A program made the position numbers and the translations under genes. From assembly GCA_964628185.1 (NCBI GenBank), contig CAZVLQ010000018.1, positions 1 to 43,887 on the forward strand: DNA of 43,887 nucleotides, written 5' to 3'. The notes under the pieces are model-generated. The model was not told the DNA's origin. It saw only the letters and a list, made by a program, of their open reading frames with translations, and did no database searches. The DNA is from CAZVLQ01 sp964628185. Its GTDB lineage: Bacteria; Pseudomonadota; Zetaproteobacteria; Mariprofundales; Mariprofundaceae. Below, in pieces: positions 23,361-31,986 of the stretch. The first letter of the stretch is position 1, and each line of letters starts with the position of its first letter.

Positions 23361-25717
23361 AAATCCCTTTTTCCTGGCTGAAAAAGCATGTGGCGCTGAC
23401 CGCGATGCCGGCCGAGGTTGCCGACAATCTGATTCGTCTGGGCCATGAAATCGAAGCTGTCGAGCAGCCGCGCGCGGCCGTTAAAGGCGTGCGCGTCGGC
23501 CTGATCGAGTCGAAGATACCGCATCCGAATGCGGATAAATTAAGCCTGCTGAAGGTAAGTATCGGTGAATCCGGTCCACTGGATATCGTCTGTGGCGCAA
23601 CCAATATGGATGCCGGCGACAAGGTGCCGGTGGCCACTGTAGGCACGCGGCTCCCCAACGGTCTGAGCATCAAAAAAGGCAGGATTCGCGGCGAGGTAAG
23701 CTGCGGGATGTGCTGCTCGGAAACCGAACTCGGCCTCGCTGACGAGTCGGCGGGGCTGCTGATTCTGCCGGCCGATGCACCGGTCGGTGCGCAGGTGGGC
23801 GAGTATCTTAAGCTGGAAGAAGCGGTGTTCGACCTCTCCATTACGCCGAATCGGGGCGACTGCATGAATGTGCGCGGCCTTGCCCGCGATCTGGCGGCTG
23901 ATGCCGGTCTGCCGCTGGCCGAAATCGAGACGGCTGAAGTTGGTTCGGATCCCGCCGTTGATGCGCCTGTTGTTTTTGTTTCCGCCGATCAGGATTGTCC
24001 CGTTTATATGGCAAGGAGGATTAACGGCGTCAAAATTGCCGATTCCCCTGCCTGGATGCGGGCCGGCCTGGCGCTGGCCGGCATGCGTCCGGTCAACGGC
24101 ATCGTCGACGTATTGAACACCATCATGCTCGATCTGGGCCAGCCGATGCACGCCTTCGATGCCGGCAGGCTTGACGGGGATATTCACGTGCGTTCCGCCG
24201 TCCCCGGCGAGGATTTTGCCGCCCTGGACGGGCGCGAACTGAAGCTGAACGCGGGTGATCTGGTGGTGACCGACAGCAGTAGTGTGATTGCGCTGGCCGG
24301 TATCATGGGTTCGGAGGCTTCAGGCGTCAGCGATGCCACAACCAGTATCGTGCTGGAGTCGGCCTTTTTCCGTCCGGCCCGGGTGAGTGAAACGCGCCGC
24401 GTGTACGCGATGGTTTCCGAGGCGTCCATGCGCTTTGAACGCGGCGTTGACCCGGCCATGGTGAGCGTGGCCATGCAGCGCGCCACCGCGATGATCCTGG
24501 AACTGTTTGGCGGCGCGGCCGGTGAAATCACCATTGTCGGCGATGCCGAAGGCATCAATGCCGGACGCGAGGTTCGTTGCCCGGTTTCCCGCCTTGAATC
24601 GCGGCTGGGCATCGAGATCCCCGAGTCCGCCGATGAGGTTCTGCGCCGCATGGGTTTTGGTGTTTCCAGGGCCGTGGACGAGCTGGATGTGACGGTGCCG
24701 GCGTTTCGCCATGATGTGTCGATTGCCGAGGATATTTCCGAGGAGTATGCACGCATTATCGGTTTTGATGCGATTCCGGAGGAGTTGCCGGCCATGGCTG
24801 CCGCCTCGCCGTTGAAGAAAGACGTCTCGGTTCATGATGCAGTGGCGGGCGGTTTTTTCCAGGTGGTGACCTATGCCTTTATTTCCGCCGACGAACAGCG
24901 GCTGTTCGTCGCCGACGATGGCGCGGACATTGAGCTTGCGAACCCGATTTCCGATGCCATGACGGTAATGCGTCGTTCTGCGTGGCCGGGATTGCTCAAT
25001 GTTGCCAGGCATAACCTGAACAGGCAGCAGGCGGGCGTGGTGCTGGTCGAGCAGGGACGCGTCTACATGAGAACGGATGCCGGCCATGATGAAAGGAATG
25101 TGCTGGCCTGGCTCATGACCGGCGAGGTACAGCGCGATGAGTGGCATAGCGGTGCGCGCGCGGCGGATTTCTTCGATTTGAAAGGTGCGATCGAGGCATG
25201 GCTGGCGCTGCGAGGGCTTTCCGGCCGCTTCATTGCCGATGACACGATCCGGGGATTTCAGGCCGGGCAGAGTGCGAAGGTTCTCGTTGGTCGCGTCGAA
25301 GCGGGGCGTATCGGCAGGATCGACGCCGAAATCGCCGCCGAATTCGATATTGATACCCCGGTGTTCGTCGCTGAAATGGATCTCGATATGCTGCCGTCGG
25401 GCAAGCGGGCGAAATTCATTCCGTTGCCGGAATTTCCGGGTGTAGAGCGCGATCTGGTGTTCCTGTTTGACAAGCACGCGTCGTCCGACGCGGTTTTGGA
25501 TACCGTGAGGAGTGCCGGCGGCAAGTTGCTGACCGATGCCCGCATCTTTGATCTGTACGAGGGTAAGGCTGTGCCGAAGGGCAAAGTCAGCCTTGGCATT
25601 CGTTTCACCTTGCAGGCGCCGGACCGCACGCTGACGCAGGAAGAGGCGGATGCGGCGGCCGGCGCCATGGTCGCTGCCATCAGGAAGAGGTTTGAGGCTG
25701 AACTGCGGGGAGAGTAG
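23357..25717 (+). CDS. pheT: Phenylalanyl-tRNA synthetase beta subunit
   Basis: The 786-residue beta subunit holds the editing (B3/B4) and tRNA-anchoring domains. MKIPFSWLKKHVAL opens the N-terminal domain. The tRNA-binding OB domain follows, with IPHPNADKLSLLKVSIG and VCGATNMDAGDKVPVATVG. The editing region is around AWMRAGLALAGMRPVNGIVDVLN, where QPMHAFDA is typical. The C-terminal ferredoxin-like anticodon domain contains FPGVERDLVFLFDK and VSLGIRFTLQAPDRTLT. Complete and ordinary. In many gammaproteobacteria ihfA follows pheT; here rmuC does. Confidence 0.98.
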   Translation: MKIPFSWLKKHVALTAMPAEVADNLIRLGHEIEAVEQPRAAVKGVRVGLIESKIPHPNADKLSLLKVSIGESGPLDIVCGATNMDAGDKVPVATVGTRLPNGLSIKKGRIRGEVSCGMCCSETELGLADESAGLLILPADAPVGAQVGEYLKLEEAVFDLSITPNRGDCMNVRGLARDLAADAGLPLAEIETAEVGSDPAVDAPVVFVSADQDCPVYMARRINGVKIADSPAWMRAGLALAGMRPVNGIVDVLNTIMLDLGQPMHAFDAGRLDGDIHVRSAVPGEDFAALDGRELKLNAGDLVVTDSSSVIALAGIMGSEASGVSDATTSIVLESAFFRPARVSETRRVYAMVSEASMRFERGVDPAMVSVAMQRATAMILELFGGAAGEITIVGDAEGINAGREVRCPVSRLESRLGIEIPESADEVLRRMGFGVSRAVDELDVTVPAFRHDVSIAEDISEEYARIIGFDAIPEELPAMAAASPLKKDVSVHDAVAGGFFQVVTYAFISADEQRLFVADDGADIELANPISDAMTVMRRSAWPGLLNVARHNLNRQQAGVVLVEQGRVYMRTDAGHDERNVLAWLMTGEVQRDEWHSGARAADFFDLKGAIEAWLALRGLSGRFIADDTIRGFQAGQSAKVLVGRVEAGRIGRIDAEIAAEFDIDTPVFVAEMDLDMLPSGKRAKFIPLPEFPGVERDLVFLFDKHASSDAVLDTVRSAGGKLLTDARIFDLYEGKAVPKGKVSLGIRFTLQAPDRTLTQEEADAAAGAMVAAIRKRFEAELRGE

Positions 25718-25761
25718 CCTGTGACTGAAATGATACAGCGGCAAACAGTCGGATCACGTCC

Positions 25762-27138
25762 ATGCCGGTAAACGCCGGATGGGCATTGCTTGCCGGTCTG
25801 GTGCCGGGATTGCTGATTGCATGGGCTCTGGGCATTCGTTATCACAGACGGCTTGATGCGCTGCGCACTGATCTGGCGGCACGGGAAGTGGAACATGCCA
25901 CACTGGACGAACGCACGGCGCAGCTTGCGCGTCTGAACGAGAAACTGGAACACAGGCTCTCCGACAGGGATTCCACGATCGAGGCGCTGAACAGTGAAAT
26001 CTCAGAACGCAAATCCATGCTGGCGGAGCTGGAGGCGCGCATGCAGGAAGAGCGCAAGGCCGCCGGTGAGAAGCTGACGCTGCTGGATGAGGCCAAACAG
26101 AAGCTGGCCAGTGAATTCAGGCTGCTGGCCAACCAGATTTTTGAGGAGAAGGGCAAGGCCTTTTCCGAACGCAACCGGCATAGTCTGGATGAGGTGCTCA
26201 AGCCGGTGCGTGAACAACTGGGTGAATTTCGCAAGCGTGTGGATGAGATCCATACCAGTGAAAGCAGGGATCGGGCCGCACTGCGCGAGCACCTGTTGCA
26301 CCTGAAGGAACTGAATCGCCAGATGAGCGAGGATGCACTGAGTCTGACCCATGCCCTGAAGGGGGAAAGCAAGGCGCAGGGCAACTGGGGTGAAATGATT
26401 CTGGAGCGTCTGCTTACGGCCTCCGGGCTGCGCGAGGGCCACGAATTCGCCCGCGAGCAGTCGTTTACCGATGAAAGTGGCAGGCGGTTGCGCCCGGACG
26501 TGGTCGTGTACATGCCCGGTGACAAGCAGGTGATTGTCGATTCCAAGGTGTCGCTGACGGATTATGAACGGGCTGTTTCGGCAACGGACGACGGTCAGCG
26601 GAAGGTGGCCGTCAAGGCGCATCTGCGCAGCCTCAGACAGCATATCCAGGAACTGGCCGGCAAACGCTATGATCACCTGCCGAATGTGCATTCGCCGGAT
26701 TACGTACTGATGTTCGTACCCATCGAGGGGGCGTACCTGATGGCGATCGAGGCGGATCAGAGTATTTTTGAAAATGCATTCGAGCAGCGTATCGCGGTGG
26801 TGACGCCTTCAACCCTGTATGCCACGCTGAGACTGATTGAGCAGTTATGGCGCTATGAGCGGCAGAATGAGAGCGTGGCGAAACTGATTGAGCGCGCCGG
26901 CAGGCTGCATGACAAGATGGCGGATTTCGTGAAGGCCTTCGAAGAGGTCGGCGAACGGCTGGGGCAGGCCCGGAAGGCATATGATACCGCGCATGGCCGC
27001 ATCAGTTCGGGGCGGGGCAATGTGATGAGCCAGGTTCATGAGCTGGGTCGTCTGGCTGGAAAAACAAGGAAGGAGTTGCCGGCCCATCTTGTGGAGGCGG
27101 CTGTTACCGCGGATCGGGAAAATCATTCGGATGAGTAA
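25762..27138 (+). CDS. rmuC: DNA recombination protein RmuC
   Basis: The 458-residue protein has an N-terminal hydrophobic anchor (GWALLAGLVPGLLIAWALGI). A long coiled coil follows, about residues 35-180, rich in Glu, Lys and Leu heptads. The RmuC nuclease-like domain has QGNWGEMILERLLTASGLREG, RLRPDVVVYMPGDKQVIVDSKVSLTDYE and YVLMFVPIEGAYLMA. E. coli RmuC limits recombination between inverted repeats; its biochemical activity is not fully defined. It begins 44 nt after pheT on the same strand. Confidence 0.95.
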   Translation: MPVNAGWALLAGLVPGLLIAWALGIRYHRRLDALRTDLAAREVEHATLDERTAQLARLNEKLEHRLSDRDSTIEALNSEISERKSMLAELEARMQEERKAAGEKLTLLDEAKQKLASEFRLLANQIFEEKGKAFSERNRHSLDEVLKPVREQLGEFRKRVDEIHTSESRDRAALREHLLHLKELNRQMSEDALSLTHALKGESKAQGNWGEMILERLLTASGLREGHEFAREQSFTDESGRRLRPDVVVYMPGDKQVIVDSKVSLTDYERAVSATDDGQRKVAVKAHLRSLRQHIQELAGKRYDHLPNVHSPDYVLMFVPIEGAYLMAIEADQSIFENAFEQRIAVVTPSTLYATLRLIEQLWRYERQNESVAKLIERAGRLHDKMADFVKAFEEVGERLGQARKAYDTAHGRISSGRGNVMSQVHELGRLAGKTRKELPAHLVEAAVTADRENHSDE

Positions 27139-27178
27139 GTTCGGGTCCGAACAGGGAGCAGGCATAGCCCTGCGTCCC
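27139..27178 (+). other. Dyad and hairpin between rmuC and the L,D-transpeptidase gene
   Basis: GTTCGG/CCGAAC (27139-27152, 2-nt spacer) begins right after the rmuC stop. A second hairpin follows: GGGAGCAGG (27154-27162) pairs with CCTGC and TCCC (27169-27178) around one bulged G. No T-run follows, so intrinsic termination is not supported. It may be a 3'-end stabilising structure or an operator. Confidence 0.35.
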
Positions 27179-27206
27179 GCCGGATCAAAGCCCGGTTGAA
27201 TCACCA

Positions 27207-28151
27207 ATGGTTTCATACCCGGATTTCCACCCCGAAAAATTTGCTGCGTGCATACTGCTGTGCACCCTGCTGTTAATCCCCGGGATGACGGCCGCGGCGC
27301 AGTTTTCCCTGCCTGCGGCGGGCGGGAACATGATCGGTGCGTTGCAGGAAACGCGCAGTCACGACCGGGACACCCTTTCGGATATTGCGCGTCGCTATGA
27401 TCTTGGGTTCGAACAGATACTGGCGGCCAATCCGGGAGTGGATGCCTGGCTGCCGGGGGAGGGGACCCGCATCCTGTTGCCTGCGCGTTATATCCTGCCG
27501 GATGCGCCGCACCGGGGGATCGTGGTCAATCTCGCCGAAATGCGGCTGTATTATTTTCCACCCCGTAGCGGCGAGGGCGGACGCGATGTATATACCTATC
27601 CCGTCAGTATCGGGCGCAGGGACTGGGGTACGCCGGTCATCCACACACGGATCGTGCGCAAGGTGATGGCGCCGGCCTGGTTTCCGCCGTTATCAATCCG
27701 TCTGGAGCATGCGGCGGATGGTAATCCACTGCCGGCGGTTGTGCCCGCCGGGCCGGGCAACCCGTTGGGGAACATGGCGCTAATGCTGGCAAAACCGGGC
27801 TATCTGATCCATGGCACCAACCGCCCCTATGGCATCGGTTTGCGCGTTTCCCACGGTTGCATCCGCATGTATCCTGAAGACATCAGGGAGCTGTTTCGCA
27901 TGGTACGTAACGGCACCCCTGTATCCATCGTGCATCAGCCTATCAAGGCGGGCGCACAGGCCGGCACAGTCTATCTCGAGGCACATGCACCCCTGCAGGA
28001 ATGGAAAGGGAATCATATATCCTGGAGCGGGATACTGCTCACAGCGGCCCGCAGTCTGGGTCATGCGCACATAGACTGGCATCGGGCGGAAGCGGTTGTC
28101 CGCCACCGGCGCGGTATTCCCTTGCCGGTAGCGGGGAAGGATGGTCCCTAA
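27207..28151 (+). CDS. L,D-transpeptidase (YkuD/ErfK-YbiS type) with LysM-like domain
   Basis: A 314-residue periplasmic enzyme that cross-links peptidoglycan stem peptides or attaches proteins to them. A signal peptide (ILLCTLLLIPGMTAAAQ) precedes a LysM-like domain (RDTLSDIARRYDLGFEQILAANPGVDAWLPGEGTRILLP, about residues 52-93). The YkuD domain ends with the catalytic motif HGTNRPYGIG through SHGCIRM, with the nucleophilic Cys near residue 217. Signal peptide plus LysM plus YkuD is the layout of the E. coli enzymes that join Lpp to peptidoglycan. The convergent neighbour is an Lpp-like lipoprotein, which fits this role. Confidence 0.93.
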   Translation: MVSYPDFHPEKFAACILLCTLLLIPGMTAAAQFSLPAAGGNMIGALQETRSHDRDTLSDIARRYDLGFEQILAANPGVDAWLPGEGTRILLPARYILPDAPHRGIVVNLAEMRLYYFPPRSGEGGRDVYTYPVSIGRRDWGTPVIHTRIVRKVMAPAWFPPLSIRLEHAADGNPLPAVVPAGPGNPLGNMALMLAKPGYLIHGTNRPYGIGLRVSHGCIRMYPEDIRELFRMVRNGTPVSIVHQPIKAGAQAGTVYLEAHAPLQEWKGNHISWSGILLTAARSLGHAHIDWHRAEAVVRHRRGIPLPVAGKDGP

Positions 28152-28155
28152 CCGG

Positions 28156-28437
28156 CTATTTTTGCACCGCCTTGCGGAACGCCCGGTTGATCCGTTCCCG
28201 GTTCCGTTCCGCCAGTGACTTCGCTTCTTCGGCTGTCCGTAGCGCCTGTTCCGCTTTGGCCTGCGCCGCATCCGCCTTGCGCGCGGCAGCATCGGCCGCA
28301 TGCTGCGCCTGGGCGGCCGCCGCCTGCGCCTGTTCGGCGAGAGCGTGATTTTCATTGGCCTGCTGAATGGTGGCGCACCCGCTTGCCAGCACGGTGATGG
28401 TGACAAGCAGCAGGGATGTTCTAAAGACGTGCTTCAT
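28156..28437 (-). CDS. Lpp/OprI-like alanine-zipper lipoprotein
   Basis: A 93-residue outer-membrane lipoprotein with a strong AAGGAGG ribosome-binding site. The signal peptide ends in the lipobox LASGC, with lipidated Cys at residue 21. The remainder is a long Ala-rich helix (about residues 25-75) with Ala/Gln/Glu heptad spacing, as in alanine-zipper trimers. It ends Arg-Lys-Ala-Val-Gln-Lys; a C-terminal Lys is the residue by which Lpp is bound to meso-diaminopimelate. It lies 4 bp from the end of the L,D-transpeptidase gene in convergent orientation. A non-covalent coiled-coil lipoprotein is the alternative. Confidence 0.85.
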   Translation of the reverse strand: MKHVFRTSLLLVTITVLASGCATIQQANENHALAEQAQAAAAQAQHAADAAARKADAAQAKAEQALRTAEEAKSLAERNRERINRAFRKAVQK

Positions 28438-28582
28438 TTTTTCCTCCTTTTATGACCCGGACGATTAATCCTGAACTTGGCAAATCGAAATATCGCGGCA
28501 TGATGTATTTACCGGTTCCTTAAGCATAGCCTTTTTGAAATGCATTCGCGAGCCGGTGTGAAAAATGCTGAGGGAGGGCGCC

Positions 28583-29206
28583 TTGTCGGTCATGTACGAA
28601 AGTCAGGGCCGGATGATTCTTCTGGCCGGAGTGGATGAGGTCGGGCGGGGCCCGCTGGCCGGGCCGGTGCTTGCGGCGGCGGTAATCCTTTCAGTGAATG
28701 ATCCGCTGCTGGGGCAATACCGGGATTCCAAAAAGCTGAGCGAAAAAAAACGCGTGCGCCTGTATCACCATATCCACAGGCATGCGCTGGATTGTTCGAT
28801 TGCCTGCGCCACGGTCGAGGAGATTGACCGCCTTAACATCCTGCATGCGACGATGCTGGCCATGCGCCGGGCGGTTGATGATTTGCGAGTCAGGCCATCA
28901 AAGGTGCTGGTGGATGGAAATCGCGTACCGGGCCTGGCAGTCGCCGCCGAGGCCGTGGTGGGAGGCGATGATTCGGTTCAGGAAATCGCGGCGGCCTCGA
29001 TTATCGCCAAGGTTGTGCGAGACCGCTTCATGCGGCGGCTTGATTATTATTTTCCGCAATACGGCTTTGCCGCCCACAAGGGCTATGGCACCAGGGCGCA
29101 TCTCGAGGCGCTCGGGCGGCATGGACCGTGCGTCTGGCACCGGAAATCATTTTCACCCGTGGCCCGGTGCCTGCCGGGCCGGGGATGTGCGGGAGTAATG
29201 AAATAA
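28583..29206 (+). CDS. rnhB: Ribonuclease HII
   Basis: Removes ribonucleotides from DNA and RNA in RNA:DNA hybrids. The product has about 207 residues. Motifs are LLAGVDEVGRGPLAGPV (catalytic Asp-Glu), DSKKLSEKKR, VLVDGNRVPG (catalytic Asp) and AAASIIAKVVRDRFM (catalytic Asp), then YFPQYGFAAHKGYGTRAHLEAL. Three starts are in frame. TTG 28583 is preferred because GGGAGG (28572-28577) is 5 nt upstream. ATG 28565 would add six residues and ATG 28592 would remove three; neither has a good ribosome-binding site. Confidence 0.95.
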   Translation: MSVMYESQGRMILLAGVDEVGRGPLAGPVLAAAVILSVNDPLLGQYRDSKKLSEKKRVRLYHHIHRHALDCSIACATVEEIDRLNILHATMLAMRRAVDDLRVRPSKVLVDGNRVPGLAVAAEAVVGGDDSVQEIAAASIIAKVVRDRFMRRLDYYFPQYGFAAHKGYGTRAHLEALGRHGPCVWHRKSFSPVARCLPGRGCAGVMK

Positions 29207-29274
29207 ACAGGGAAGCGACCGATATTGAAGGCCCGCTTTACACCGGATGTATTGATCCTGCGATTTGAGTGTTC

Positions 29275-29313
29275 ACGCATGCGGGTGTCCCCCTCCTCCC
29301 CTCCCGCATGCGT
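29275..29313. promoter_or_regulatory. 11-bp inverted repeat upstream of mutS
   Basis: ACGCATGCGGG (29275-29285) and its exact reverse complement CCCGCATGCGT (29303-29313) flank a 17-nt C/T-rich spacer. Each arm also contains the 8-bp palindrome CGCATGCG, so the same 8-mer occurs twice with 20 bp between. No T-run follows. It may be an operator for a dimeric regulator or a leader hairpin for mutS; its partner is unknown. Confidence 0.5.
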
Positions 29314-29355
29314 CCACTTCATGAAAAATCCGGGGTAAACTGTTATTTTTCGCCC

Positions 29356-31986
29356 ATGTCATCCGCACAACCCCGTGTCGCTGATTCTTCCGGACACACG
29401 CCCATGATGCAGCAGTATCTGCGTATCAAGTCTGAATACGCGGATTGTCTGTTGTTTTATCGCATGGGTGATTTCTACGAAATGTTTTATGACGACGCGG
29501 TTGAGGCGTCAAAAATTCTTGATATTGCATTGACCAGACGCGGGAAATCCAATGGTGCGGATATTCCGATGGCCGGCGTTCCATGGCATCAGGCCGAGGC
29601 CTACCTGGCCAGACTGGTCGCGGCCGGCAAGCGGGTGGCGATCTGCGAACAGATGGAGCCACCGGAGGCGTCCAAAGGGCCGGTGCGGCGTGAGGTCGTG
29701 CGCGTGGTTACACCGGGCACAATCACGGAATCCGAGCTTCTGGATGAAGCATTTCCGGCTCCGCTGGTCGCCATGGCCGGAGTTGCGGACGAATGGGCCC
29801 TGGCGGCTGTTGACCTTTCCAGTGGTGCGTTTCGATTGATAGAGGGCGGGGGACGGGAAAAACTGGAGGAGCAACTTGTTACGCTTTCTCCTTCCGAACT
29901 GTTGTTACCGGCTGCCGCGGGCGATCTTGACGGCTTGGCATCATCCCTGCCCGTGCAGCATCCCGGTGACTGGAGTTTCTCGGCGGAAGTGGCAACGGAG
30001 CGTATCCGGCGCACATTCGGCGTGCATGAGATGGAGTCGCTCAACCTGACCGCGCACCCGATTTCAGCCGCGGCGGTGGGGGCGGTACTTGTTTATCTGG
30101 AGCAAACGCAGAAGCGGAACATGAGTCATCTTCAGTTACCCGTTTTCCGGGATATGAATGCATTCATGGGCATCGACGCGCGTTCCCGCCGCAATCTTGA
30201 GCTGTACGCATCCCTGGGCGGCGACGCCGGCGGCGGTATGATCAGCGTGCTGGATTCAACCTGTACACCGATGGGTGCGCGTATGCTGCGTGACTGGCTG
30301 AATTATCCCCTGTGCGATCCGGCCGCCATCGGCGCACGTCAGGATGCGGTTCAGAGCCTGCTGGAAGATGATGAGACGCTGGATGAAATCCGGCGCCGGC
30401 TTGCGGGTATCCGTGATATTGAACGCATATTGACCCGCACCGTGCTGGATCGCGCCGCCCCCAGGGATTACCGGGGGCTGGCCGCATCGTTGCTGGCACT
30501 TCCCGGACTGGAAAATGCGCTGGCCTCACGCGCCGGGATGTTTACCGAAATCCGCGCAGCACTGACGGGTCTTGAGGCGCTGGCGGCACGGCTCGATGCC
30601 GCGATTGCGGAACCGCCGCCGGCGCATGCACGCGAAGGCGGCGTCATCAAGGCGGGATTTGACGCCGAACTGGATCGCCTGCGCGGGCTGGCGCGCGGCG
30701 CCGATGCCTGGCTGGTCGAATTCGAGACGCGTGAGCGCGGGCAGACCGGTATCGCCAAATTGCGTGTGAAATACAACAGGGTGTTTGGCTACTTTATCGA
30801 GATCCCCAGAAGCATGGCGTCACAGGCGCCGCCGCATTATGTGCGTAAACAGACGCTGGTCAACGCGGAACGGTTTATTACGGATGAGCTGTACCGGCAC
30901 GAGAAAGAGGTGCTGCAATCGCGTCAGTCCGCGCTTGAACGGGAATGGCGGCTGCTTGACCGCTTGAGAACGGAGACTGGCGCTGAAGCGCATGCTATTC
31001 AGGCCGCGGCCGCGGCAGTGGCGCGGCTGGATGTCATTGCCTGTTTTGCCGCACTGGCACTGGAGTACCGTTATGTGCGGCCGGAAATCCATGGCGGTCG
31101 CAGCCTGCGGATTTTAGCCGGACGTCATCCGCAGGTGGAACAGTGTCTGGAGCCGGGGTGCTTTGTGGCCAATGATACACATATGCATCTGCGACAGCGA
31201 CGCTTCATGCTCCTCACCGGACCCAATATGGGCGGCAAGTCCACCTACATGCGCCAGGTGGCATGGATTGTCTGGCTCGCCCACAGCGGCTGTTTCGTCC
31301 CGGCGGATTCGGCGCGCATACCGCTTACGCGACGGATCTTCACGCGTATCGGGGCGGGCGATGAACTGGCGGCAGGGCGTTCCACCTTCATGGTGGAAAT
31401 GATGGAAACCGCGCATATCTTAAACCAGTTGCAACCTCGTTCGCTGGTTATTATTGATGAAATCGGGCGCGGTACCAGTACCTGGGACGGGCTGGCCATC
31501 GCCTGGTCCGTGGCCGAGGCGCTGATGCGGAGCCGGGATGTGCTGACCCTGTTCGCCACCCATTACCATGAACTCACCGCGCTTCCGGATTCATGCGCCG
31601 AATCCTTCAATGCGTCCGTGATGGTACGCGAGCACCGGGGCGAGGTTGTTTTTCTGCATCGCGTGGAAGAAAACGCAGCCGATCGTTCCTACGGGATTTC
31701 CGTGGCCAAGCTCGCCGGCCTGCCGCCGGACGTGGTGGCGCGGGCGCGAGAGCACCTGTTCAGGCTGGAACACGATGCGGAGCTGGCGGCGGAATCCGGC
31801 AAGCCGCAACTGGGCCTGTTCGTCGAGGCCGAGCGCAGGGAACGACAACAGAAGGAAACATTGCTGCAATCCCTGCACCTGCGTCTTGAGGCGCTGGATG
31901 TGGAGCATATGCGTCCCGTTGACGCCTTAAACGCACTCGATGAACTGGTGCACATCGTTCGGCAGGGAGAAAAGCATGGCTGTTGA
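29356..31986 (+). CDS. mutS: DNA mismatch repair protein MutS
   Basis: An 876-residue mismatch-recognition ATPase. The mismatch-binding motif is GDFYEMFY near residue 38 (Phe-x-Glu), after HTPMMQQYLRIKSEY. The core and clamp domains follow. The ATPase has Walker A TGPNMGGKSTYMRQ near 621, Walker B VIIDEIGRGTSTWDGLAIAW and LFATHYHELT. The C-terminus is complete. ATG 29356 gives the usual family length; an upstream in-frame GTG at 29269 would add 29 residues across the inverted repeat. No clear ribosome-binding site is visible. It overlaps glnD by 11 nt. Confidence 0.97.
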   Translation: MSSAQPRVADSSGHTPMMQQYLRIKSEYADCLLFYRMGDFYEMFYDDAVEASKILDIALTRRGKSNGADIPMAGVPWHQAEAYLARLVAAGKRVAICEQMEPPEASKGPVRREVVRVVTPGTITESELLDEAFPAPLVAMAGVADEWALAAVDLSSGAFRLIEGGGREKLEEQLVTLSPSELLLPAAAGDLDGLASSLPVQHPGDWSFSAEVATERIRRTFGVHEMESLNLTAHPISAAAVGAVLVYLEQTQKRNMSHLQLPVFRDMNAFMGIDARSRRNLELYASLGGDAGGGMISVLDSTCTPMGARMLRDWLNYPLCDPAAIGARQDAVQSLLEDDETLDEIRRRLAGIRDIERILTRTVLDRAAPRDYRGLAASLLALPGLENALASRAGMFTEIRAALTGLEALAARLDAAIAEPPPAHAREGGVIKAGFDAELDRLRGLARGADAWLVEFETRERGQTGIAKLRVKYNRVFGYFIEIPRSMASQAPPHYVRKQTLVNAERFITDELYRHEKEVLQSRQSALEREWRLLDRLRTETGAEAHAIQAAAAAVARLDVIACFAALALEYRYVRPEIHGGRSLRILAGRHPQVEQCLEPGCFVANDTHMHLRQRRFMLLTGPNMGGKSTYMRQVAWIVWLAHSGCFVPADSARIPLTRRIFTRIGAGDELAAGRSTFMVEMMETAHILNQLQPRSLVIIDEIGRGTSTWDGLAIAWSVAEALMRSRDVLTLFATHYHELTALPDSCAESFNASVMVREHRGEVVFLHRVEENAADRSYGISVAKLAGLPPDVVARAREHLFRLEHDAELAAESGKPQLGLFVEAERRERQQKETLLQSLHLRLEALDVEHMRPVDALNALDELVHIVRQGEKHGC

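Noticed and set aside
24320..25744. 474-codon minus-strand frame opposite pheT
   Set aside because: No family motifs, and it lies entirely against a conserved essential gene; GC-rich antisense frames are often open.
28470..28500. Promoter for rnhB at TTGGCA
   Set aside because: No acceptable -10 hexamer at 16-18 bp.
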